From Lentisphaeria bacterium (GTDB taxonomy: Bacteria > Verrucomicrobiota > Lentisphaeria > Victivallales > Victivallaceae), in the NCBI GenBank assembly GCA_017507125.1, contig JAFWBQ010000040.1, forward strand, positions 1 to 32,743: 32,743 bases of DNA. Reading direction: 5' to 3'. Shown one piece after another: positions 16,438-24,582 of this stretch. Each line of letters starts with the position of its first letter. Position 1 is the first letter of the stretch. Under the pieces are notes generated by a model that ran no database searches, had not been told where the DNA came from, and saw nothing but the letters and a program-made list of their open reading frames with translations. The position numbers and the translations under genes were made by a program.

Positions 16438-19326
16438 ATGAAACTCACTCTGACACTCGTTCTCTTTGCGGCGGCTCTTATCTGTCATGGAGCTCCTGAA
16501 GCTCTGCCTTTCAATATTGAGCCTCAGATCCCCCGGAAGATCCAAATCGGCAAGAAGCCGCTTCTGACACTGGTTCCCGGCAACTTTGAAATCATTGCCT
16601 CTCAAAACACCCCGACGGTAAAACTTGCGGCGCACGAGATCGCCTCAGGTCTGAGTCAGGTTTTCGGAGTCAAACTCAAATCCTATTCAAAAAGTTACGG
16701 CAAAAAGATCCAAATCTGCGTGGGCGACAAAAAACTTGCCGCCAAACTGAATATTGATCCTGAGAAATTTGACCGTGACGGATTTGTCATCAAAACCATC
16801 GGCAATAAAATTCTGATCATCGGCAAGGATGATCCCCAATGCAACCCCAAACGCCGTGTGGGCGCCACAGGGATCAAGGGCGAGTGGGGAACTCTTTTCG
16901 GCGCATACGATTTTCTGGAACGCTTTGCCGGCATACGTTATTATTTTCCCGGGAAACTGGGAACCTATGCCCCCTCACGCAAAGAAATTTCCCTGCCCGC
17001 CATTGATATCTATGACCGGCCTGATTTTCTTCAGCGCCGTTTCAATGACTACAATTACGCCAAGATGCCCATCCGCCGTTATCCGGGGTGGGACGGAGCG
17101 CTCAACAAGCTCCGCAACCGGGTGGAAACCATCTATATCCCCAACTGTCACGGCTTGTTTTTTCTGAGTTATCACAAGAGATTCGGGAAAACCCATCCGG
17201 AGTATTTCGCAATCAACGCCAACGGTACCCGCATGAAAGGCGGCAAGACCGATAAAGATGCCCAGCTCTGTCTGGCAAGCGGCATCAAAGATGAGATCGT
17301 CAAAGATGCCATTTCGTTTCTTAAAAATGAACCCGCCTCTGTCAGAGGAATCCTTGACCGGAAAGGAAATACTGCCTGGAACAATATCCATACGCCGGGA
17401 ATACCCTTTTTCAATATCATGCCCAATGACTCCGCCTACCACTGCCGTTGTGAAGCGTGCTGGAAACACTTTTCCAAAGGAGTCCAGGCAAGTTCCAACT
17501 ATTTCTGGAAATTCTTCGCCGATATCTGCAATGATGTGAAAAAATCAGGCGTTCCCGGATTCCTGACCACCATGGCTTATGCCACATACCGCCCCCTGCC
17601 GGATATCAAGATCCCAGACAATCTGCTGGTGATGCTGGCAGTCAGAGGTCCCTGGAACGAATTCAATGCTCCGCTCCAGAAAGGAGATATTGAACTTTTG
17701 AAAAGCTGGAAAGAGAAACTGGGGCAGAAAACATGGCTCTGGACCTATCCCGGAAAATATCACGGCAAGATGGCTGGGATCCCCCACACAACGCCCCGGG
17801 CACTGGCAAGTTTCATCCAAAAGGCACGCCCCTATATTTTCGGCCTTTACATTGAATGCGAAAGCGATGTGGTGCTTTTCAACTACCTCATCTATCATGT
17901 TTTCGGGAAAATAACCTGGAATAAGGATACCGACGTGGAAAAGCTCCTTGAAGAACACGCCGTCAACCTTTACGGTCCCGCCGCCAAACCTATGAAGGAG
18001 TTTTTCAACTCCATAGAGCGGAACTGGGGAAAAATCGCCTCCAATGTGATCGAAACGCCGGCAGGTCCCAAAGCGGTATATCCGTCAGAATTGGTCTTGT
18101 GGAGAGAAATTTATTCTCCCGGGGAACTGAAACGGCTGACGGCCCTTTTTGATGAAGCGGAAAAACTGGCAGCCAAAGACAAACTTGTTCTTGAAAGGCT
18201 TCGTTTTATCCGCAAAGAGTTTCTGGACTCCATCACTGCTGAGGCAGAAAAGTTCCGCAACGCCAGTGATTCGGTAAAAAATTTCACTTTCTCTGTAAAA
18301 GAATTCAAAAGCAAAGGTACCCCCGATGCCTCAGAGTGGAAAAAAGTCCAGCCTTTTTTCCTCACCGGTTCACTGGGGGGGAGAACGGATGTTTCCACCG
18401 AAGTCCGCTTCTTGTACGATGAGAAAAACTTCTATTTCCGTTTTGACTGTGAAGAACCGGAATTGGATAAGATCCAGACCTTCAAGCGTCCCTTTGACCA
18501 GAAAGATATCTGGCGGGATTCAGAAGTTGAGATCTATCTTTCTCCTGACGGCGACAGAACACGTTGTTATCAGATCCTGACCAATGTTTCAGGCTCAGTC
18601 TGCGACTTGGAGCATGGTTCAGGCAGCAAAGGCAGTGCCTGGAACAGCAACGCCAAAGTCGTAACACGGCTCATCCCCGGCAAAGGGTGGCAGGCAGAAA
18701 TCACACTTCCACGCACTTCCATGCGTCAGGCGTCACCTGATGGTATGCTGGCAAATTTTGCCCGTCACAGGGTATTGAAAGAAAAAAAAGTGCCCTCCCC
18801 TTATTACTGCTGGAGCCCTTTCGCCAGAAGTTTCAACGAGATCTCACGCTTCGGGAAACTGGTTTTCAAAGAAAAAGAGGAAAAGAATCTTGTTGTCAAT
18901 CCCTCTTTTGCCCCCTCTCTGCTGAAAAAAAGCTGGCTGCTGAATTCCCACGCCGTGCCGGATAAAAGTTTTTTCATTACCGGCGGAGATGCCATATTGC
19001 TGAAAAGCGATAAAAAGATCCGGGCTCAGGCGGTCCAGTACATGCAGGGACTCAAACCCGATACAACATACCAGGTGACTTTCTTTCTCCGCATGGAAAA
19101 AGTCAAAGGCTCTTTCGGGTTCCGCTTTGATTTCGGCAACGGCGAATGTTTTTCGTACCCTGCCTATCAGACCCGTCTGGGAGACAGCTGCCCCTGGACG
19201 GTCATCAGCAAAACGATCCGGACGCCAAAAGATCTGAGCAGCAAAAGAAAAAGTTACATCCGCTTTACCTTGACTTCACCGGAAGGCTCCGCCTGGGTGG
19301 ATGATGTTAAAGTTGTTGAAAAATAA
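16438..19326 (+). CDS. exported DUF4838 protein with CBM9-like domain, paralog 1
   Basis: This 962-residue protein has a signal peptide (MKLTLTLVLFAAALICHGA). Residues ~45-190 resemble the non-catalytic N-terminal domain of GH67/GH20 enzymes (VKLAAHEIASGLSQVFG, then GTLFGAYDFLERFAGIRYYF). The DUF4838 core (~200-600) holds a cysteine cluster, C336, C338 and C341, after NIMPNDSAYH. A CBM9-like domain (~620-800) has FDCEEPE and DIWRDSEVEIYLSPDGD. The last part (~815-962) looks like a galactose-binding sandwich ending AWVDDVKVVEK. The makeup suggests action on extracellular or host glycans, but DUF4838 has no established activity that I know of. AAGGA lies before the ATG. It probably shares a transcript with the pseudopilin gene. 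Confidence 0.85.
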   Translation: MKLTLTLVLFAAALICHGAPEALPFNIEPQIPRKIQIGKKPLLTLVPGNFEIIASQNTPTVKLAAHEIASGLSQVFGVKLKSYSKSYGKKIQICVGDKKLAAKLNIDPEKFDRDGFVIKTIGNKILIIGKDDPQCNPKRRVGATGIKGEWGTLFGAYDFLERFAGIRYYFPGKLGTYAPSRKEISLPAIDIYDRPDFLQRRFNDYNYAKMPIRRYPGWDGALNKLRNRVETIYIPNCHGLFFLSYHKRFGKTHPEYFAINANGTRMKGGKTDKDAQLCLASGIKDEIVKDAISFLKNEPASVRGILDRKGNTAWNNIHTPGIPFFNIMPNDSAYHCRCEACWKHFSKGVQASSNYFWKFFADICNDVKKSGVPGFLTTMAYATYRPLPDIKIPDNLLVMLAVRGPWNEFNAPLQKGDIELLKSWKEKLGQKTWLWTYPGKYHGKMAGIPHTTPRALASFIQKARPYIFGLYIECESDVVLFNYLIYHVFGKITWNKDTDVEKLLEEHAVNLYGPAAKPMKEFFNSIERNWGKIASNVIETPAGPKAVYPSELVLWREIYSPGELKRLTALFDEAEKLAAKDKLVLERLRFIRKEFLDSITAEAEKFRNASDSVKNFTFSVKEFKSKGTPDASEWKKVQPFFLTGSLGGRTDVSTEVRFLYDEKNFYFRFDCEEPELDKIQTFKRPFDQKDIWRDSEVEIYLSPDGDRTRCYQILTNVSGSVCDLEHGSGSKGSAWNSNAKVVTRLIPGKGWQAEITLPRTSMRQASPDGMLANFARHRVLKEKKVPSPYYCWSPFARSFNEISRFGKLVFKEKEEKNLVVNPSFAPSLLKKSWLLNSHAVPDKSFFITGGDAILLKSDKKIRAQAVQYMQGLKPDTTYQVTFFLRMEKVKGSFGFRFDFGNGECFSYPAYQTRLGDSCPWTVISKTIRTPKDLSSKRKSYIRFTLTSPEGSAWVDDVKVVEK

Positions 19327-19392
19327 GTTTTTCCGTATAAAAAAGTTCTGTCTCAGAAAAATATTCCATAACTTAAAATCTAAGGAGTTTTT

Positions 19393-22350
19393 ATGAAAAA
19401 ATTACTGCTGTTCACCCTTGCCGCATTTTCAGCGGCTCTTCTTGCGGTACCTCCCACAGGTCCGCTGCCGACCTTGAAACGGCCTCCCCGGAAAGTTGTC
19501 ATTGAAGCCGGGAAAAAAGCCGCATCGCTGACAGCAGAGAACACCGTGATCGTTCTTGATCCTCAAGCAACACCCACGGCGCGTTTTGCCGCCTCTCAGC
19601 TTCAGGAGTTTTTGTCACAGATCCTCGGAAAACAGATACCTGTTTCCGCCGTACCCGGCAAAGGTCACAATATTTTTGTGGGCGCAAGTTCCTTTGCCAA
19701 ACAGAACGGAGTTGATGTTGCAAAACTCCCCAGAGACGGTTTTATCATCAAAACCGCCGGCAAAGATATTATCATCGCCGGTCGGGATGATGCAAAAAAA
19801 GATCCGCGCCGCGCCCTCAAAGGCGGCGTCTGGGATCAGCATTATGAAAGAGCGACCCTTTTTGCCGTTTACGACTTTCTGGAGCGTTTCGCCAATGTAA
19901 GATTCTATTTTCCCGGCGAGCTCGGTACCATCATCATCAAACGCAAAGAGATTTCCATCCCCCGCTGCAATATCTTTGAGCGTCCCGACTTCATTTACCG
20001 CAAATATTCCCTCTACTGGGACGGCACCTACTTTGAAGGTAAAGACAAAGATAAAAAACTCCACCCCATGAAGACTTTGAACTACTACCGTATGCGTATG
20101 GAAACCTTCTATCTGCCCAGCAACCACGGTATGACCCGCTTCAATCTTCTTGACCGTTTTGCAAAAAGCAATCCGGAATACTTCGCCATGACCGAAACCG
20201 GTGCCCGGCGCACGTCAAAAGAGGGGATGTTCGCAGGTCACATCTGCTGGAGCAGCCCTGTGACCGAGGTCATCTATCAGGATATCAAAGCCTATCTCAC
20301 CGGACGTTCCCCGGAAGAGCGCGGCATGTACTTCAGAAAAAAGCCTGAATGGAACTTTATCACATTCCGCAAGCCTTTTGTGGATGTTATGCCTCAGGAC
20401 GGATTCTATGGCTGCCGCTGCCCCAAATGTCAGAAACGTTTCAATCACAAGATGTCCGACTACGCCAACGATGTTGTCTGGGGCCATGTCATTGAGTGGG
20501 CAAACCGTCTGAAAAAAGAAAACATTCCCGGCATTCTGACTATGATGGCATATTTCCCCTATCGTGCCGTCCCCAAGGGACCCTTCCCCGACAACATTGT
20601 GGTCATGGTGGCAGACACCGGTCCGTGGAACGATGGAGGTACCCCTTCTGCCCGGGGCGCCAGCACCTCTAAAGACCGTCACTACGGCATTGCCGCATGG
20701 CACAAGCAGACCGGACGCAAGGTCTGGACTTGGAACTACACCTATAAAACTCACAACAACGCCCTGCCGGGTATCCCTGCCCCCTCCCCGCTGGCAGTGG
20801 GACGTTATTACAAGGCTATAGCTCCTGATGTTTTCGGAGCTTATCTTGCCTCCAACTGCGACAGATTTTTCTACTACGCTCTCAACTATTATGTTTTCAG
20901 CCGCATCGCCTGGGACAACTCCGTTGATTATCGCAAGATCATGGATGAGTTCTACAAATTGATGTTCGGCAATGCTGCGCCTGAAATGAAAAAACTTCTT
21001 GAAGAGTTTGAATACCTCTGGATCAGAAAGGTCATCGGCAGAGTCGTTGACACGCCGGTGGGACCGGTCAACTCCATCCCCGGAGAAAACGAACTCTGGA
21101 ACAATCTCTTTTCCCCTGCCAAACAGAAAGCGTTCCACAAAGCCTTTGATGCCGCCTGTGCCAAAGTGGGCAAAAATTCGCTTGAAGCAAAGCGTATCGA
21201 ATTGTTCCGCCGCGAATTCATGGGGCCCATGGAAGCTGAATCCAAACGTTATCTTTCAAGAAACAAGGCTGTGAATCTGCTGAAATTTGCCGAAGGAACG
21301 CCACTCTATCTGCGTCCTTACAAGCCGGTGGATCCCAAAAGCAAAAAGGTGAATACCATCGTTACCGCCAAACGGATCAACGGATTCCTTGAAGTGATCT
21401 TTGATTGCGAAGAGCCTGAAATGAAAAATGTGGTCGCTTTCAAGCGTGAACAGGATTACAAGGGCCTCTGGCGTGATAATGAAGTGGAGTTCTTTATCAA
21501 TCCCACGGGGGACGGTAAAAATTACTATCAGTGGATCATCAATTCAAAAGGTTCTTTTGCAGACAGCCATTGGATCCGCCTGGGGCAGACCAAACCCTCC
21601 GGCAACTTCAATTGGAACTCCGGCGCAGAGGTCAAGGCAGTCAACACCGCCAAAGGATTCCGTCTGGAACTGCGTATTCCTCTGAAGAATCTGCCGGCAC
21701 TGAATCCCAAAGGTGTTCCCGTCAACTTCTCAAGAAGCCGTGTTCTCAAATCCAATGCCGGGATCCAGACCGGCTACACCTGGAGTCCTTATGTCAACGG
21801 GTTCCACGATCTTGAAAATTACGGCAGAATGATCGCTCCCGAAAAGGAGCTGGTCCCTGACGGTAATTTCACCTCAACTCAAGAGATCAGAAAGAATGGC
21901 AAAGTCACCTGGAAATATGGCAAAAACGTCCATTGGACACGTTTTTCCACCCCCGGCGTCTCATGGTGCGCTCTTGACAACAAGATCTTTTACAGCGCCC
22001 CCCGCGCCATGAAGATCGTTTCAGGAAACAAAAGCGGCAACTTCATCAATATGACACTGCCCAAACTCAAGCCTGCCACCCGTTACCGGCTTTCAGCTAT
22101 GGTCAAGCTGGAAAATGTAACAGCCCTGAGTAAGAAAGGCGGTTTCGGATTCCAGCTCAGCACAGATACCAATAACTTCTACCCCAAGCGCAACATGCTG
22201 ACGGGCAGCTGTGACTGGCAGGGCGTCAGCTTTGAATTTGTTACCTCGCTGCAGGTTGAAAAAGCTAAAAAAATCACGCTCCGGACATGGCTTCTCCTGT
22301 GTTCAGGCACAGCCTGGGTCGATAACATCTCTCTTGAAGAGATCAAATAA
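19393..22350 (+). CDS. exported DUF4838 protein with CBM9-like domain, paralog 2
   Basis: This 985-residue paralog of the preceding gene has the same domain order: a signal peptide (MKKLLLFTLAAFSAALLA), the GH67N/GH20b-like domain (RFAASQLQEFLSQILG, TLFAVYDFLERFANVRFYF) and a DUF4838 core. The cysteine motif C341, C343 and C346 follows DVMPQDGFYG. The core is followed by a CBM9-like domain (FDCEEPE, GLWRDNEVEFFINPTGDG) and a C-terminal galactose-binding-like domain ending AWVDNISLEEIK. The two proteins have diverged clearly between the shared motifs, so they may act on different parts of one glycan. AAGGAG lies 7 bases before the ATG. The 66-base gap to paralog 1 has no convincing promoter, and a strong terminator follows. 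Confidence 0.85.
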   Translation: MKKLLLFTLAAFSAALLAVPPTGPLPTLKRPPRKVVIEAGKKAASLTAENTVIVLDPQATPTARFAASQLQEFLSQILGKQIPVSAVPGKGHNIFVGASSFAKQNGVDVAKLPRDGFIIKTAGKDIIIAGRDDAKKDPRRALKGGVWDQHYERATLFAVYDFLERFANVRFYFPGELGTIIIKRKEISIPRCNIFERPDFIYRKYSLYWDGTYFEGKDKDKKLHPMKTLNYYRMRMETFYLPSNHGMTRFNLLDRFAKSNPEYFAMTETGARRTSKEGMFAGHICWSSPVTEVIYQDIKAYLTGRSPEERGMYFRKKPEWNFITFRKPFVDVMPQDGFYGCRCPKCQKRFNHKMSDYANDVVWGHVIEWANRLKKENIPGILTMMAYFPYRAVPKGPFPDNIVVMVADTGPWNDGGTPSARGASTSKDRHYGIAAWHKQTGRKVWTWNYTYKTHNNALPGIPAPSPLAVGRYYKAIAPDVFGAYLASNCDRFFYYALNYYVFSRIAWDNSVDYRKIMDEFYKLMFGNAAPEMKKLLEEFEYLWIRKVIGRVVDTPVGPVNSIPGENELWNNLFSPAKQKAFHKAFDAACAKVGKNSLEAKRIELFRREFMGPMEAESKRYLSRNKAVNLLKFAEGTPLYLRPYKPVDPKSKKVNTIVTAKRINGFLEVIFDCEEPEMKNVVAFKREQDYKGLWRDNEVEFFINPTGDGKNYYQWIINSKGSFADSHWIRLGQTKPSGNFNWNSGAEVKAVNTAKGFRLELRIPLKNLPALNPKGVPVNFSRSRVLKSNAGIQTGYTWSPYVNGFHDLENYGRMIAPEKELVPDGNFTSTQEIRKNGKVTWKYGKNVHWTRFSTPGVSWCALDNKIFYSAPRAMKIVSGNKSGNFINMTLPKLKPATRYRLSAMVKLENVTALSKKGGFGFQLSTDTNNFYPKRNMLTGSCDWQGVSFEFVTSLQVEKAKKITLRTWLLLCSGTAWVDNISLEEIK

Positions 22351-22368
22351 ATATTGATTTTTCACAGC

Positions 22369-22402
22369 AAGGGGCAGACTTCCGTACAGAAGTCTGCCCC
22401 TT
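22369..22402 (+). terminator. intrinsic terminator closing the DUF4838 cluster
   Basis: AAGGGGCAGACTTC (22369-22382) and GAAGTCTGCCCCTT (22389-22402) form a perfect 14-bp stem with a 6-base loop, followed by CAATTTTTC. It lies between the cluster and the convergent minus-strand operon. Confidence 0.85.
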
Positions 22403-22448
22403 CAATTTTTCTCTTGATGTTCTTCAAAAAAGAGAAATCTTCTGATCC

Positions 22449-23699
22449 TCAGAGAACTTTTGCCTGAGACCTGTAATACATGTTCCCCAGTTTATCAAGA
22501 TCCTCTGTCAGAACAAACATGGCGCCGGTACGCAAAGTTCCTTCTGCCCGGAAAATCTCCTGCAGCACCTTTTGAATGGAGTTGACTGGCTCGATCTCAG
22601 TGGGATCAACATCTCCGCGTCCAAAGGCAAAAAACATACCGTCCCTGCCCTCTCCGCCCCAGCGCATCATGGGAATATTGAAAGTTTCTCTTCTGAAACG
22701 CGCCATATTTCCATGGGGAGCAAATTTTTCCAGAGCAGGATTCAGGATCCATGATCCGCAGACGATCATGGGGATCTCCCGCTTGAGATAACGCTTGAAA
22801 AACGCCTTTGCTTCTTTCATAGAGTTCAGCGTTTCCTCCCACCCCATCCGCAATCCTCCGGGGATGTGGATACTCGGCACGATATCCCAGGGGGCGCAGA
22901 CAGGCTTGAACTCCCGGCGGTCAATGGTCAATGTTTCGTTGACACGGGCAAAACCGTCAACGGTACAGGGGATACCGGTAATAAAGTCGCCATCCTCCTC
23001 AATGAAAGATTCAGCCACAGCATCATTTCCCAGAGTCACAAGACCTCTGGCATTGAATTTCATTCCGGGAGCGGCCAGCACCGCAAAGACGCCGTCGCTG
23101 TTGCGGAATATGCAAGGAGCCCAGGAGGGCAGCGTATGGATAAGATACTCAAAACGCCCGATACGGTAAAGTTTACCGTCGATATGATGGTGAAGCCAGT
23201 AGAGCTGCTGCAAAGAGTGTCCCGGAATATTGTTGTGGGAAAGTTTATAAATCGCCACGGTGCCGCCGATCCACTGCAAAGCATCTGTGGCATAGTGTTC
23301 AGGGATCCCCCGTTTGCGGCAGTTTTCTTCAATCAGAGGCAGACTGCTCAAAGAAGCAATAAGGGCGGCAATACCTTCATCCTCGCCCCAAACAGAACTT
23401 TGCAAATCCGGATTGAGCTGAAGTTTCAGAACAAATGCACCGTAATAAAGAACAAACAGATAGAGGGACTCCGCTTCATTTTCAGCACAGCGGGCAATGA
23501 CTTTGCGGGCGCGGAGCAGGATCTCCTCCTCATCATCGGGAATTTGCAGAAAGGGAAGATATTTTTTCAGATATTCTTCTGAAACGAACTCCGGAACCTT
23601 TCCCTGCCACTCTTGGAGGATTTTTTCCCAATGAGGCTCCAAAAGCTGATATGCCTTTGCAGAAAGCGCCATTGCAGTGCAAAAATTTTTCAAATCCAT
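22449..23699 (-). CDS. acyltransferase-like protein with NAT_N and GNAT_C domains
   Basis: This 416-residue protein has a helical N-terminal half (to about 150), then WLHHHIDGKLYRIGRFEYL and a GNAT-like C-terminal half. The C-terminal half has VPSIHIPGGLRMGWEETLNS, AFFKRYLKREIPMIVCGSWI and LNPALEKFAPHGNMARFRR. This combination matches the acyltransferase-domain proteins described as NAT_N plus GNAT_C (formerly DUF5596), known from many gut anaerobes but without a defined substrate. It is the last gene of a three-gene minus-strand operon, 26 bases after the GNAT gene, which hints at joint work on an acylated small molecule. The ATG follows AGGAG at spacing 11. Confidence 0.7.
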   Translation of the reverse strand: MDLKNFCTAMALSAKAYQLLEPHWEKILQEWQGKVPEFVSEEYLKKYLPFLQIPDDEEEILLRARKVIARCAENEAESLYLFVLYYGAFVLKLQLNPDLQSSVWGEDEGIAALIASLSSLPLIEENCRKRGIPEHYATDALQWIGGTVAIYKLSHNNIPGHSLQQLYWLHHHIDGKLYRIGRFEYLIHTLPSWAPCIFRNSDGVFAVLAAPGMKFNARGLVTLGNDAVAESFIEEDGDFITGIPCTVDGFARVNETLTIDRREFKPVCAPWDIVPSIHIPGGLRMGWEETLNSMKEAKAFFKRYLKREIPMIVCGSWILNPALEKFAPHGNMARFRRETFNIPMMRWGGEGRDGMFFAFGRGDVDPTEIEPVNSIQKVLQEIFRAEGTLRTGAMFVLTEDLDKLGNMYYRSQAKVL

Positions 23700-23725
23700 G
23701 ATTCATTCATCTCCTGCTGAAAAAA

Positions 23726-24562
23726 TCAACCAAAATCACCGCCGTAGATCGCATGATATCCGGCACCCGGCGGCGTTCCCGGAACGCCGTATTCCATTTC
23801 AATAAGTTCGCGGACTCTTTCCATGCCGCACCGTTCAGCCTCTTTGACAGCCTCTTTGTCTGCGTCAAAGAAGATGATGTTGGAGGGCAATTCTTTTTCC
23901 ATGGGAGCTGCGGCACCGATCAGGGCAAAAGCCTTCTGCCAATCCCCGTCACAGGTTTCCACCGCCGCCATCTGCCGCTGTTTGCGTCCGCGGCGTCCCA
24001 GAATGAATGCCGCAAGCTCCCCTTTTTCTTCAATTTTCAGAGCAAAGTTGCCGAAACGTTTCAGGTTGCTTTCAAGAAGAGCTTTCCGATCCATTCCGGA
24101 GTTCTTCAGATCCATGGCAGCCATGGCGTCAAGATCAGCCAAAGAAGCACTCTGAATAACACTTTTTCCCTGAGGAAAAACCGGTTTGGCAGCCAGAAAA
24201 TAACTCATTGTTCTGGTAGTAACAAAACCGACCTTGCTGTAAACGAAACTTCCGGCAGGGGTGGCGTGAAGTCTGAAGGTCTTCACCTTTACAGTATCCA
24301 GCAGATGCCGGATCATGGCGGTGGCGATCCCCCGTTTGCGGTAGTCCGGATGCACAATCACCATGTTGATAAACCCCATATCGCCGTAAACCGGTACACC
24401 GGCAGTGGCGATAACTTCGCCTTTTTCCTCAACACAGATCACCTTGCACCAGGGAACATCTATCAGAAACTTGCAGTCTTCCGGAGACTGGTTCCATCCG
24501 ACAAGGGAGGAAAGTTCAAAAAATCGCTCCGCATCCTGCGGAATCATATCGCGAATATTCAT
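23726..24562 (-). CDS. GNAT N-acetyltransferase with second GNAT-like domain
   Basis: In this 278-residue protein, residues 1-130 form a classical GNAT domain: MNIRDMIPQDAERFFEL at the start and the acetyl-CoA pyrophosphate loop RKRGIA (75-80) in IVHPDYRKRGIATAMIRHLL, then LHATPAGSFVYSKVGF. The second half (about 135-278) resembles the Acetyltransf_18-type domain found in YitH-like proteins. The acceptor is unknown, and small amines or amino acids are the usual targets. It sits between the deacylase and the second acyltransferase on the minus strand. The Shine-Dalgarno AAGGAG is unusually far (13-14 bases) from the ATG, which suggests coupling to translation of the upstream gene. Confidence 0.8.
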   Translation of the reverse strand: MNIRDMIPQDAERFFELSSLVGWNQSPEDCKFLIDVPWCKVICVEEKGEVIATAGVPVYGDMGFINMVIVHPDYRKRGIATAMIRHLLDTVKVKTFRLHATPAGSFVYSKVGFVTTRTMSYFLAAKPVFPQGKSVIQSASLADLDAMAAMDLKNSGMDRKALLESNLKRFGNFALKIEEKGELAAFILGRRGRKQRQMAAVETCDGDWQKAFALIGAAAPMEKELPSNIIFFDADKEAVKEAERCGMERVRELIEMEYGVPGTPPGAGYHAIYGGDFG

Positions 24563-24582
24563 AATTGCTGAAAAAACTCCTT

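Noticed and set aside
20215..21138. 307-codon open frame on the minus strand inside the second DUF4838 gene
   Set aside because: It is antisense to a clear protein family. It has no ribosome binding site or family features, and long antisense frames arise from the codon bias of the real gene.
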